DNA of 64,000 bases from Amycolatopsis mongoliensis (lineage in GTDB: Bacteria > Actinomycetota > Actinomycetes > Mycobacteriales > Pseudonocardiaceae), in assembly GCF_030285665.1 (NCBI RefSeq), contig NZ_CP127295.1, positions 930,001 to 994,000 on the forward strand, read 5' to 3'. The position numbers and the translations under genes were made by a program. The notes beneath the pieces are model-generated. The model saw only the letters and a list, made by a program, of their open reading frames with translations, was not told the origin of the DNA and did not search any database. Below, one piece after another: positions 8,640 to 16,099 of the stretch. The stretch's first letter is position 1, and each line of letters begins with the position of its first letter.

Positions 8640-9116
8640 CTAGAGCCCTTTCCGGTCGAGCAACGGGAGGAAATCGGCGGGCTTGTCGTGCGGCATCAGC
8701 TGCGTGACCAGCGGGACGCCCGTCGCGGCGAGCTTGCGGTAGGCGTCGGCCTCGTCCGCGGTGACCGCGATCGAGCGCGTGACCATGGTGTAGGTGGTGC
8801 CGGGCCGGGGCGCGACGTTGCCGACGTTCACGATTCCGGGGTGCAGGCCGCCCTCGACCAGGCGGAAGGCGTCCTCGGGATCCTTCGCGACGATCATCAG
8901 GTCCGGCCCGGTTTCCGCGGTCAGCGTGTCGGCGACGGTCAGCACCTCCGTGGGCAGCCCCCGGGCGGCCTGCGGCAGGAGCGCCCGCTGCAGGTCGTCG
9001 GCGGCGACGTCGTCGTTGCAGACGAGCAGCCGGCGCACGCCGAGCCGCCGGGTCCACGCGACGGTGACCTGCCCGTGGATCAGCCGGTTGTCGATCCGGA
9101 CGTGTGCCCCCGCCAT
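8640..9116 (-). CDS. PTS mannose-family EIIB component
   Basis: 158 residues from the ATG at 9116, chosen because MAGAHVRIDNRLIHGQV matches the start of IIB-Man proteins; an ATG at 9140 would add eight unconserved residues. His14 in RLIHGQV is the phosphorylated residue that passes phosphate to the sugar. First gene of the operon, 6 bp before IIC-IID. Its 5' region carries two dre-like operators. Confidence 0.9.
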   Translation of the reverse strand: MAGAHVRIDNRLIHGQVTVAWTRRLGVRRLLVCNDDVAADDLQRALLPQAARGLPTEVLTVADTLTAETGPDLMIVAKDPEDAFRLVEGGLHPGIVNVGNVAPRPGTTYTMVTRSIAVTADEADAYRKLAATGVPLVTQLMPHDKPADFLPLLDRKGL

Positions 9117-9142
9117 GCGTCTCCTCCCGGCCGGCAGCACCC

Positions 9143-9162
9143 ATACTGGTTCGTACCAGTAT
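9143..9162. promoter_or_regulatory. dre-like operator 1 upstream of the PTS operon
   Basis: ATACTGGTTCGTACCAGTAT has perfect 8-bp arms (ATACTGGT/ACCAGTAT) and contains ACTGGT-N4-ACCAGT, the spacing of DasR-type GntR operators. It lies about 26 bp upstream of the IIB start, where a bound repressor would block transcription. The gene-free stretch 9117-9509 holds this site, a stem-loop, a second operator and the promoter of the metalloprotease gene. Confidence 0.78.
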
Positions 9163-9209
9163 CTGTGTCAACACTGCCCGTGACCGGCAGGCGAACGACG
9201 GCTTCGCGT

Positions 9210-9245
9210 GGCCGACGGAAGGACCCCTCAGACCTTCCGTCGGCC
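9210..9245. other. 13-bp perfect stem-loop between the two PTS operators
   Basis: GGCCGACGGAAGG (9210-9222) pairs exactly with CCTTCCGTCGGCC (9233-9245) around a 10-nt loop. It lies in a divergent intergenic region with no gene ending nearby, so a simple terminator is unlikely; it may act in an untranslated leader or be an intergenic repeat. Confidence 0.6.
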
Positions 9246-9284
9246 CGCGAACGCGAAACCCCCTCGGTTTCCCCGGACCCTCCC

Positions 9285-9304
9285 ATAAAGGTATATACCA
9301 GTAT
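9285..9304. promoter_or_regulatory. dre-like operator 2 upstream of the PTS operon
   Basis: ATAAAGGTATATACCAGTAT shares the half-site ACCAGTAT and the 6-4-6 layout with operator 1, and contains the perfect palindrome GGTATATACC. It is 142 bp upstream of operator 1, so a looped repression complex is possible. Confidence 0.65.
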
Positions 9305-9442
9305 GGACGTACGAGATCGACTGTCAAGACCTGCGCCGACGATCGGCGCGGAAGATCATTTTCAATCGAACGACCGAATTTCAGTGGGCGATTCACCCCA
9401 AGCTGTCCGTTCTTGTCAGTGACAGCCCACTCACGCGCTGCC

Positions 9443-9465
9443 TATCATCCTCGGTGGTCTAGACC
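9443..9465 (+). promoter_or_regulatory. Promoter with DasR-type site ahead of the secreted metalloprotease gene
   Basis: TATCAT (9443-9448) is a good -10, with GACAGC 16 bp upstream as a possible -35. Immediately downstream, GGTCTAGACC (9456-9465), in the context GTGGTCTAGACCGC, is a perfect 10-bp palindrome with the CTAG centre of the DasR dre consensus. Its position over the transcription start suggests repression. Confidence 0.65.
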
Positions 9466-9509
9466 GCACTTCTCGTCCCCTGCCGCACCGGGAAAGGCGG
9501 ACCTCCCCC

Positions 9510-10772
9510 ATGACCACGAGAACCCGGCGCCTCGCCGCGCTCAGCACCGCCCTCGTCTTCGCCACCGCACTGCTGCCCTCGGCCGGCGCGGCCGCCGGTG
9601 ACGGCACCGAGCAGCTGCCCGGTCACCTGCGGCAGCAGACCGCCGCCGCCGCGCCGATGTCGACCGTCTGCGACGGTGACGGCACCAGCGGCAAGCGCGT
9701 CCAGGCCCTCTACGTCCGCGGCGCCACCCAGGCCGACCGGTACGCCCAGTTCGTCGGCCAGTTCCAGACCTTCGCGAGCCAGATCGACGACAGCTTCGTC
9801 GAAGCCGCCTACCGGCTCGGCGGCGGCGTCCGGCACGTCCGGTACGTCACCGACGCCGGCTGCCGCGCCACCGTGGACAACGTGACCATCGCCCAGTCCG
9901 ACATGGCGACCGTCGACACGATCACCAACGCCATCAAGGCGCGGGGCTACAACCGCGCCGACCGCAAGTACATCGTCTGGTACGACAAGGACGGCTGCGG
10001 CCTCGCGTTCGGCAACGGCGGCAACGACAGCCCCGGCTCGGACAACCCCTACAACGCCGGCCCGCACTACGCCACGGTCGGCACCGGCTGCTGGTCCTGG
10101 CAGGCCACCGGGCACGAACTCCTGCACACCCTCGGCGCCGTCCAGGGCAGCGCGCCGCACTCCAGCGCCTACGGCCACTGCTGGGACGACGAGGACATCA
10201 TGTGCTACGACGACGGCGGCCTGCCCAACCCGCCCGGCGGCCTCGTCAAGGTCTGCCCCGGCGCGCCGGAGAACCAGTTCGACTGCCTCGGCGACGACTA
10301 CTTCAGCACCAACCCGGCGCCCGGCAGCTACCTGGCGACGCACTGGAACGTCGCGACCAGCGCGTACCTCATCGCGAGCGGCACGCCCTACCCCGCCGGC
10401 ACCATCACCGGGGTCGGCGGCAAGTGCGTCGACGTCAGCGCGTCGAACACCGCCAACGGCACCGCCGTGCAGCTCTGGACCTGCAACAGCAGCGCTGCCC
10501 AGCGGTGGACCAGGCAGAACGGCACGATCCGCGCCTTCGGCAAGTGCCTCGACGTCGCCTCCAGCGGCACGGCCGACGGCACCCTCGTCCAGCTGTGGGA
10601 CTGCAACGCCACCGGCGCGCAGGCGTGGCAGGCGCGGTCGGACGGCACGCTGCTGAACCCGCAGTCGGGCAAGTGCCTCGACGCGCCCGGCGGGTCGACC
10701 GGCGACGGCACCCGGCTGCAGATCCGGACCTGCGCGGCGACGGCGAACCAGCGCTGGGTGCTCGCCGGGTAA
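9510..10772 (+). CDS. Secreted zinc metalloprotease with C-terminal ricin-type lectin domain
   Basis: 420 residues with a Sec signal peptide (about 1-29, cut near GAAAG). The catalytic domain contains HELLHTLGAVQ (His202 onward), a metzincin-like zinc site, followed by a MCYDDGG Met-turn candidate. Residues from about 295 form a ricin B beta-trefoil with three QxW repeats (AQRWTRQ, AQAWQAR, NQRWVLAG), which would target the enzyme to carbohydrate. Many paired cysteines support export. A DasR-type site covers the promoter. Substrate and exact peptidase family are not certain. Confidence 0.85.
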   Translation: MTTRTRRLAALSTALVFATALLPSAGAAAGDGTEQLPGHLRQQTAAAAPMSTVCDGDGTSGKRVQALYVRGATQADRYAQFVGQFQTFASQIDDSFVEAAYRLGGGVRHVRYVTDAGCRATVDNVTIAQSDMATVDTITNAIKARGYNRADRKYIVWYDKDGCGLAFGNGGNDSPGSDNPYNAGPHYATVGTGCWSWQATGHELLHTLGAVQGSAPHSSAYGHCWDDEDIMCYDDGGLPNPPGGLVKVCPGAPENQFDCLGDDYFSTNPAPGSYLATHWNVATSAYLIASGTPYPAGTITGVGGKCVDVSASNTANGTAVQLWTCNSSAAQRWTRQNGTIRAFGKCLDVASSGTADGTLVQLWDCNATGAQAWQARSDGTLLNPQSGKCLDAPGGSTGDGTRLQIRTCAATANQRWVLAG

Positions 10773-10833
10773 GAAGGGCGCAACCTGCTCGCGCCGCCGT
10801 CGTTAACCGCTTCGTCAGTTCAGGGGAGGAACC

Positions 10834-11778
10834 ATGCCGGCCGTCACATCGAACATCGTCCCGCTCCGGCACGCGCGCCCGGGCGTGGTCGCGTACGTGA
10901 AGAGCCCGGCCGAGTGGTTCGTCTCGAACAGCGGCTGGATCCAGGGCAGCGAAGGTGTCGTGCTCGTCGACACCTGCGGCACCGAGCAGGCGACGCTGGA
11001 GCTGATGCGCGACGTCCGCAAGTACGCGGGCGAGCAGGAGCTGACGGTCGTCGTCACGCACGCGCACGGCGAGCACCACAACGGCGTCGGGGTCGCGCTG
11101 CGCGACGGCGGGACGGCGCTGGCCGCGCACGGCAGCGTCGACCTGGTCAAGGCCGGGCCGCAGACCTACGGCAACGTCTTCACCTACACCCAGTGGGGCG
11201 TGCTCGAGCCGCCGGAGCCGGACGCCGTCCACCCGGTGAACGGCTGGCAGCGGCTCGACCTCGGCGGCGCGGTCGCCGACGTCGTGGCGGTGCCCGGCGT
11301 CGCGCACACCGCGGGCGACCTGGTGGTGCACGAGCCGCGCTCGGGCACGCTGTTCACCGGCGACCTCGTGTCCATCGGCGACACGCCGCTGGCGGTGCAC
11401 GGCTCGATCCTCGGCTGGCTCGACGCGCTCGACTGGCTGCAGGACACGTTCAACCCCCGGACCGTCGTCCCGGGGCACGGTCCGGTGGCGACCCCGGGCC
11501 ACAGCTCGCTGCACGCGATGCGCGTCTACCTGGAGTGGCTGCTCGAGGTGACCGGGCGCCAGACGGACTTCACGAAGCTGGCGAACCAGGCGTCGCTGCG
11601 CTGGCCGACGTGGCGCAACCCCGAGCGGCACATCGGCAACCTGATGCGCGCCTACGCCGACCAGCACGGCCGGAAGCTGGACGTCGACCTGGCGATCGAC
11701 GCGGTGCTCGCGGCGGCGGGCGGCCGGATCGACCTCGACTGCCTATTGGGCGGGGAGCCGGTCCGCCGCATCTCCTAG
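10834..11778 (+). CDS. Metallo-beta-lactamase-fold hydrolase
   Basis: 314 residues from an ATG with a GGGGAGGA ribosome site. The metal-binding loop reads THAHGEHHNG: the first two histidines of HxHxDH are present but the Asp is Glu. Further ligands appear as VAHTAGDL, FTGDLV and VPGHGPV. A helical C-terminal region (about 230-314) follows. No signal peptide, so cytosolic, unlike its secreted neighbours. It begins 61 bp after the metalloprotease gene and could be cotranscribed. Substrate unknown. Confidence 0.82.
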   Translation: MPAVTSNIVPLRHARPGVVAYVKSPAEWFVSNSGWIQGSEGVVLVDTCGTEQATLELMRDVRKYAGEQELTVVVTHAHGEHHNGVGVALRDGGTALAAHGSVDLVKAGPQTYGNVFTYTQWGVLEPPEPDAVHPVNGWQRLDLGGAVADVVAVPGVAHTAGDLVVHEPRSGTLFTGDLVSIGDTPLAVHGSILGWLDALDWLQDTFNPRTVVPGHGPVATPGHSSLHAMRVYLEWLLEVTGRQTDFTKLANQASLRWPTWRNPERHIGNLMRAYADQHGRKLDVDLAIDAVLAAAGGRIDLDCLLGGEPVRRIS

Positions 11779-11840
11779 CCTTGCTCCGGACGGGGGCTGA
11801 TACCTATCAGCCTTTGACAACCGCTCGCCGAGCCACCTCC

Positions 11841-11856
11841 AATGGTCTGGACAACT
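11841..11856 (+). promoter_or_regulatory. Degenerate dre-like element upstream of the GH64 gene
   Basis: AATGGTCTGGACAACT resembles the DasR/chitinase-type box ACTGGTCTAGACCAGT (12 of 16 matches) and ends about 31 bp before the glucanase start, where such boxes sit in actinomycete polysaccharide-hydrolase promoters. Weak on its own; supported by the better match at 9456-9465. Confidence 0.4.
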
Positions 11857-11887
11857 TGCGATCACCGGCCTCGACGAGGAGACGCCC

Positions 11888-13081
11888 GTGCGCACCAGAC
11901 CGTTCTTCGGACGACTCGCCACCCTGGCCGCGGCGGCCGCCGTCGCCGCCGGGCTCGCCACCGCCCTTGCCCCGGCCGCCGATGCGGTACCGGCCACGAT
12001 CCCGCTGAAGATCACCAACAACTCCGGCCGCACCGACCCGGTCTACCTCTACGACCTCGGCACCTACCTCGCCACCGGGCAGCAGGGCTGGGCCGACGCG
12101 AACGGCACGTTCCACGCGTGGCCCGGCGGCGCGGTGCCGCCGGTCCCGGCGCCCGACGCGTCGATCCCCGGGCCCGCCAACGGCCAGTCGATCACCATCC
12201 GGATCCCGAAGTTCTCCGGCCGGATCTACTTCTCCTACGGGCAGAAGCTCGTGTTCAAGCTCGCCACCGGCGGGCTGGTGCAGCCGGCGATCCAGAACCC
12301 GTCCGACCCCAACGTGAACATCCTCTTCAACTGGTCGGAGTACACGCTCAACGACGGCGGGCTCTGGATCAACAGCACCCAGGTCGACATGTTCTCCGCG
12401 CCCTACGCGGTCGGCGTGCAGCCAGTCGGCGGCACCACGAAGAACACCGGGCACCTGAAAGCGGGCGGCTACAACGGGTTCTACACCGCGCTGCGCGGCC
12501 AGCCGGGCGGCTGGGCCAACCTGATCCGGACGCGGTCCGACGGCACGGTCCTGCGCGCGCTCGCGCCGAGCCACGGCATCGAGGCCGGCGCGCTGCCCGC
12601 GAACGTGCTGCAGGACTACATCGACCGCGTCTGGACGAAGTACAGCTCGTCGACGCTGACCGTGACGCCGGTGGCCGACCAGCCGAACGTGAAGTACTAC
12701 GGCCGGGTCTCGGGCACCGTCATGAACTTCACGAACACGTCCGGCGGGTTCGTGACGGCGTTCCGGAAACCCGACTCCGACAGCGTTTTCGGCTGCTACA
12801 AGAACCTCGACGCCCCGAACGACGTCCGCGGCCAGATCTCGCGCACGCTCTGCGCGGGCTTCAACCGCTCGACGCTGCTGACGAACGCCAACCAGCCGGA
12901 CACCAGCTCGGCCGGGTTCTACCTGGACGCCGTCACCAACCACTACGCGCGCAAGATCCACGCGCAGATGGCGGACGGCAAGGCGTACGCGTTCGCCTTC
13001 GACGACGTGGGCCACTTCGAGTCCCTGGTCAACGACGGCAACCCGGCGACGGCGTACCTGACGCTCGACCCGTTCGACTAG
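11888..13081 (+). CDS. Secreted GH64 beta-1,3-glucanase
   Basis: 397 residues from a GTG with a CGAGGAGA ribosome site. A signal peptide (about 1-33) precedes a thaumatin-like/GH64 domain (IPLKITNNSGR to the end). Glu151 (WSEYTLNDGG) and Asp167 (STQVDMF) are 16 residues apart, as are the catalytic Glu154/Asp170 of the laminaripentaose-producing enzyme, so it should be an active endo-beta-1,3-glucanase attacking fungal walls. No separate binding module is present. The last 4 bp overlap the convergent lipoprotein gene. Confidence 0.92.
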   Translation: MRTRPFFGRLATLAAAAAVAAGLATALAPAADAVPATIPLKITNNSGRTDPVYLYDLGTYLATGQQGWADANGTFHAWPGGAVPPVPAPDASIPGPANGQSITIRIPKFSGRIYFSYGQKLVFKLATGGLVQPAIQNPSDPNVNILFNWSEYTLNDGGLWINSTQVDMFSAPYAVGVQPVGGTTKNTGHLKAGGYNGFYTALRGQPGGWANLIRTRSDGTVLRALAPSHGIEAGALPANVLQDYIDRVWTKYSSSTLTVTPVADQPNVKYYGRVSGTVMNFTNTSGGFVTAFRKPDSDSVFGCYKNLDAPNDVRGQISRTLCAGFNRSTLLTNANQPDTSSAGFYLDAVTNHYARKIHAQMADGKAYAFAFDDVGHFESLVNDGNPATAYLTLDPFD

Positions 13082-13263
13082 AGCCGCACCACCTCCGGCG
13101 CCACCGGCGTATCCCCGAGCCACGTGCAGGCGGGTACGCCGGTGCTTTCCGGTGCCGGCGCCGGCACCGCCTTGCCCACCTTGACGAGGACCGCCGGCTG
13201 CCCGCAGGCGGCCAGGTCCAGCACCAGCAACGGTATGACGAGCAGTATTTTCCGGATCCGCAT
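13078..13263 (-). CDS. Small lipoprotein of unknown function
   Basis: 61 residues. MRIRKILLVIPLLVL is a signal sequence and LAAC a lipobox, with Cys20 as the predicted lipidation site; the mature part is about 42 residues with one further Cys. A GGTGAG ribosome site precedes the ATG. It ends inside the last codons of the GH64 gene. No family recognised; real lipobox placement makes coding likely. Confidence 0.6.
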   Translation of the reverse strand: MRIRKILLVIPLLVLDLAACGQPAVLVKVGKAVPAPAPESTGVPACTWLGDTPVAPEVVRL

Positions 13264-13368
13264 CTCAGCTCACCCCGGTTTTGTCTCCACACTCCCATCC
13301 GGCACACGGCGGCCGCGGCGCGCCGGTTCAGCGCGAACGGGTGAACTGCCGGATGGCCCGCAGCCGGA

Positions 13369-13504
13369 ACTCGCGTGCCCCGGGCCGTGACTCGCGTGAT
13401 CGGAGACGTAACTCGCGTGATTGGAGACGTGACTCGCGAGTTCCGGCTCCGATCACGCGAGTTCCGCCTTCCATCACGCGAGTTCCGAGTCCCGTCACGT
13501 GCGT
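13369..13504. repeat. 21-bp-register palindromic array of seven ACTCGCGTGAT units
   Basis: Forward units start at 13369, 13390, 13411 and 13432; reverse units (ATCACGCGAGT type) end at 13462, 13483 and 13504. The four-base core (CGCG, or CGTG in the last) recurs at 13372, 13393, 13414, 13435, 13456, 13477 and 13498, exactly 21 bp apart through the change of orientation. The centre is the perfect palindrome ACTCGCGAGT (13432-13441). The block lies between divergent genes, so it is not simply a terminator. It fills most of the gap 13264-13552. Confidence 0.9.
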
Positions 13505-13552
13505 TCCGGCCGGATCACACCCACCTCGCCCCCGCCGGGTCATGATGGAAGC

Positions 13553-14359
13553 GTGCGGATCACGGCCTGGTGGCGGGGGATCAGCCCGCGGCGGCGGCTG
13601 CTCATGGGCGGCCTCGCCTTCGTCGTGGTGGCCGTGCTCGTCGCGGCCGTCCTCGCCACGACCGGGACCAGCGCCGCGCCGCAGGCCGGGACGCCCGAGC
13701 AGGACAAGCCCGGGCCCGTCCTGCTCGTCCCCGGCTACGGCGGTGGCCAAGGCGCCTTGAACGAGCTCGCCGCCCGCATCCGCCAGGCCACCGGCCGCAG
13801 CACCGAAGTCCTCACCCTGGCCGGCGACGGCACCGGCGACCTGGTCGAACAGGCCGGAGTCCTGGCCGAAGCCGCCGAAAACGCGTACGCGCGCGGAGCA
13901 CCTTCGGTGGACGTCATCGGCTACTCCGCCGGCGGCGTCGTCGCCCGGCTGTGGGTCAGCCGCGACGGCGGTGACCACCAGGCCCGCCGGGTGATCACGC
14001 TCGGCGCGCCGATGCACGGCACCGGGCTCGCCGCGGCCGGCGGCGCGCTCGTCCCGGGCGGCTGCCCCACCGCGTGCGTGCAGCTGGCCCCCGGCAGCAC
14101 GCTGATGCAGGAGCTGGCGAGGGAACCCATCCCGGCGACGCTGCCGTGGCTGTCGGTGTGGACCGAACGCGACGAGACGGTCACCCCGCCGGAGTCCGCC
14201 CGGCTCGACGGCGCCGTCAACGTCGCCCTCCAGCAGGTCTGCCCCGGCAACCAGGCCGGCCACGGCGACCTCCCCACCGACCCCGCCGTCACCGAGCTCG
14301 TCCTGCAGGCCCTCGGCACCGGCCCGCTCGAAGCGCCGGCCGAGTGCCTCAGCTCGTGA
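13553..14359 (+). CDS. Membrane-anchored alpha/beta hydrolase (lipase family)
   Basis: About 268 residues from a GTG at 13553, with a CATGAT -10-like element 7 nt upstream suggesting leaderless translation. Residues 9-37 (SPRRRLLMGG then a hydrophobic stretch) form an uncleaved signal-anchor or Sec signal. The fold shows VLLVPGYGGG (oxyanion region), nucleophile elbow VIGYSAGG, an Asp candidate in TERDETVTP and a His in AGHGDL, as in class 2/EstA-type extracellular lipases. Expected to act outside the membrane on esters. The end overlaps the convergent ABC permease gene by 11 bp. Confidence 0.83.
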   Translation: MRITAWWRGISPRRRLLMGGLAFVVVAVLVAAVLATTGTSAAPQAGTPEQDKPGPVLLVPGYGGGQGALNELAARIRQATGRSTEVLTLAGDGTGDLVEQAGVLAEAAENAYARGAPSVDVIGYSAGGVVARLWVSRDGGDHQARRVITLGAPMHGTGLAAAGGALVPGGCPTACVQLAPGSTLMQELAREPIPATLPWLSVWTERDETVTPPESARLDGAVNVALQQVCPGNQAGHGDLPTDPAVTELVLQALGTGPLEAPAECLSS

Positions 14360-15191
14360 CGTCCTTCGTCGCGAAGTTCGCCCACGCCGCCCCGAAGAAC
14401 ACGACGATGTAGCCCGCCTGCAGCAGCAGCCCGTGGTCGATGGTGCGCCACAGCACGGGATCCCGGAAGAAGTCGATCCAGGACAGCCAGTAGTGCGTCG
14501 GCAGGTACGGCTTCACGGACGCGGCGGCGTCCAAGGTTTCCAGCACCGAGCTGGTGATCAGCACGGCCAGCCCGCCCAGCGCCGCCCCCAGCGCCGAGTC
14601 GCTCACCGTCGACAGGAACACCGTGATCGCGGCGAACCCGAGCATCGACACCACGATGTAGGACACCGCGCCCAGCAGCCGCAACCCCAGCCCGGACGAG
14701 CTGAGCGACTGTCCCGACAACGACGTCACCCCGGTCGGCTGCCCGCCCGGCCCGGCGACCCCCGGTGTCCCGCCCGTGCCGAACAGGATCACCCCGAGCA
14801 CCAGCGACGTCAGGACGACGATGACGATCGCCGCGGTCACGTACACGGCGAGCGCGACCATCTTGGCGCCGAGCAGCCGCGTCCGGCCGACCGGGCGCAC
14901 CAGCAGGTAGCGCAGGGTCCCGGTGGACGCCTCGCCCGCGATCGAGTCGCCCGCGGCGACCGCGACCGCGATCGGCAGGAACAGCGGCAGGACGAGCGCG
15001 AGCGCGGCCGCCGGGAACAGCGCGCCGTCGGAGACGACCGCCGACAGGAACGCCCCGCCCTGCCCGGGCGGCGGCGCGAAGTCGGCCGTCGCCAGGAAGA
15101 CGCCGACGATCGCGGGCAGCAGGCAGAGCAGCAGCACGCTGACCCACACCCGCGGCCGCAGCGCGAGCTTCCGCAGCTCGACGGCGATCAT
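14349..15191 (-). CDS. ABC-2 type transporter permease
   Basis: 280 residues with about six membrane helices; MIAVELRKLALRPRVW is the typical cytosolic start and GDSIAGEASTGTLRYLLVRP the conserved ABC-2 segment. It overlaps the ATPase stop by 4 bp (ATGA), so the pair forms one exporter. The substrate cannot be told from sequence. Confidence 0.9.
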   Translation of the reverse strand: MIAVELRKLALRPRVWVSVLLLCLLPAIVGVFLATADFAPPPGQGGAFLSAVVSDGALFPAAALALVLPLFLPIAVAVAAGDSIAGEASTGTLRYLLVRPVGRTRLLGAKMVALAVYVTAAIVIVVLTSLVLGVILFGTGGTPGVAGPGGQPTGVTSLSGQSLSSSGLGLRLLGAVSYIVVSMLGFAAITVFLSTVSDSALGAALGGLAVLITSSVLETLDAAASVKPYLPTHYWLSWIDFFRDPVLWRTIDHGLLLQAGYIVVFFGAAWANFATKDVTS

Positions 15192-16099
15192 CCGGCGGCC
15201 CCGAACCGGTCCGAGCCCGGACCCGTCACGTCGAGGACGACCTGTTCCAGCGTCCGCTGCTCGGCGTGGATCGACGTCACGCGCACCCCCGCTTCGACGA
15301 GCATCGCGTTCAACGCCGCCGGGTCGCCGTGCCGGATGACCAGGCGGTCGCCGTCGCGGGACTCGAGCTGCCCGTCGAGGACCGCGATCGCCTCGGCCGG
15401 GTCCGGCGTGCCGACCAGGATCCGGCCGGTCGCCGCCCGCAGCGTCTCCAGGTCTTCCTCCAGCACGAGCCGCCCGCGGTCGACGACGCCGACGCGCGTG
15501 CAGAGCTGCTCGACCTCGGACAGCAGGTGGCTGGACAGGAAGACCGTGGTGCCGCCCGCGTTCAGCTCGACGAGCAGTTCCCGGATCTCCTTGATGCCCT
15601 GCGGGTCGAGGCCGTTGGTCGGCTCGTCGAGGATCAGCAGCCGCGGCTTGCGCAGCAGCGCGCCGGCGAGCCCGAGCCGTTGCCGCATGCCGAGCGAGTA
15701 GGCCTTCACCGGACGCTGGTCGACCGCACCGAGCCCGACCTGCTCCAGCGCGTCGCCGATCCGGCGCCGCCGCGTGCGCCGCCCGCCGCCGCGCCCGGCG
15801 GCGTCGAGCAGCGCGAGGTTGCGGCGCCCGGACAGGTGCGGGTACGCGGCCGGGCCCTCGACGAGCGCGCCGACCTCCGGCAGCACCTCGGCGACGCGCT
15901 TCGGGACGGGCTTCCCGAGCACCTCGATCTCCCCGCTGGTCGCGTAGACCAGGCCGAGCAGCATCCGGACCAGGGTGGTCTTGCCCGAGCCGTTCGGGCC
16001 CAGGAAGCCGTAGCGGTCGCCTTCGTGGACCTGCAGGTCCACGGCGTCGACCGCCAAGGTGGTGCCGTACCGCTTGGTCAGCGCGCGCGTGCCGATCAT
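15188..16099 (-). CDS. ABC transporter ATP-binding protein
   Basis: 303 residues. Walker A GPNGSGKTT (34-42), signature YSLGMRQRLGLA (about 140) and Walker B LLILDEPTNGLDP (about 160) are intact, with the C-terminal extension of the CcmA/DrrA drug and lipid exporter group. Start ATG at 16099 overlaps the preceding stop (ATGA). Powers the permease encoded next. Confidence 0.93.
   Translation of the reverse strand: MIGTRALTKRYGTTLAVDAVDLQVHEGDRYGFLGPNGSGKTTLVRMLLGLVYATSGEIEVLGKPVPKRVAEVLPEVGALVEGPAAYPHLSGRRNLALLDAAGRGGGRRTRRRRIGDALEQVGLGAVDQRPVKAYSLGMRQRLGLAGALLRKPRLLILDEPTNGLDPQGIKEIRELLVELNAGGTTVFLSSHLLSEVEQLCTRVGVVDRGRLVLEEDLETLRAATGRILVGTPDPAEAIAVLDGQLESRDGDRLVIRHGDPAALNAMLVEAGVRVTSIHAEQRTLEQVVLDVTGPGSDRFGAAG

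Noticed and set aside
5328..9422. A 1364-codon open frame on the plus strand across the PTS operon
   Set aside because: It is antisense to five well-supported genes, is Arg/Val/Gln-rich without motifs, and is explained by GC-rich third positions on the other strand.
13369..13504. Simple rho-independent terminator
   Set aside because: It lies between divergent gene starts and consists of evenly spaced 21-bp units, unlike a single stem-loop.
13499..13552. Upstream extension of the membrane-anchored lipase gene to an earlier ATG
   Set aside because: The extra residues derive from the repeat array and lie before the -10-like element and GTG at 13553.
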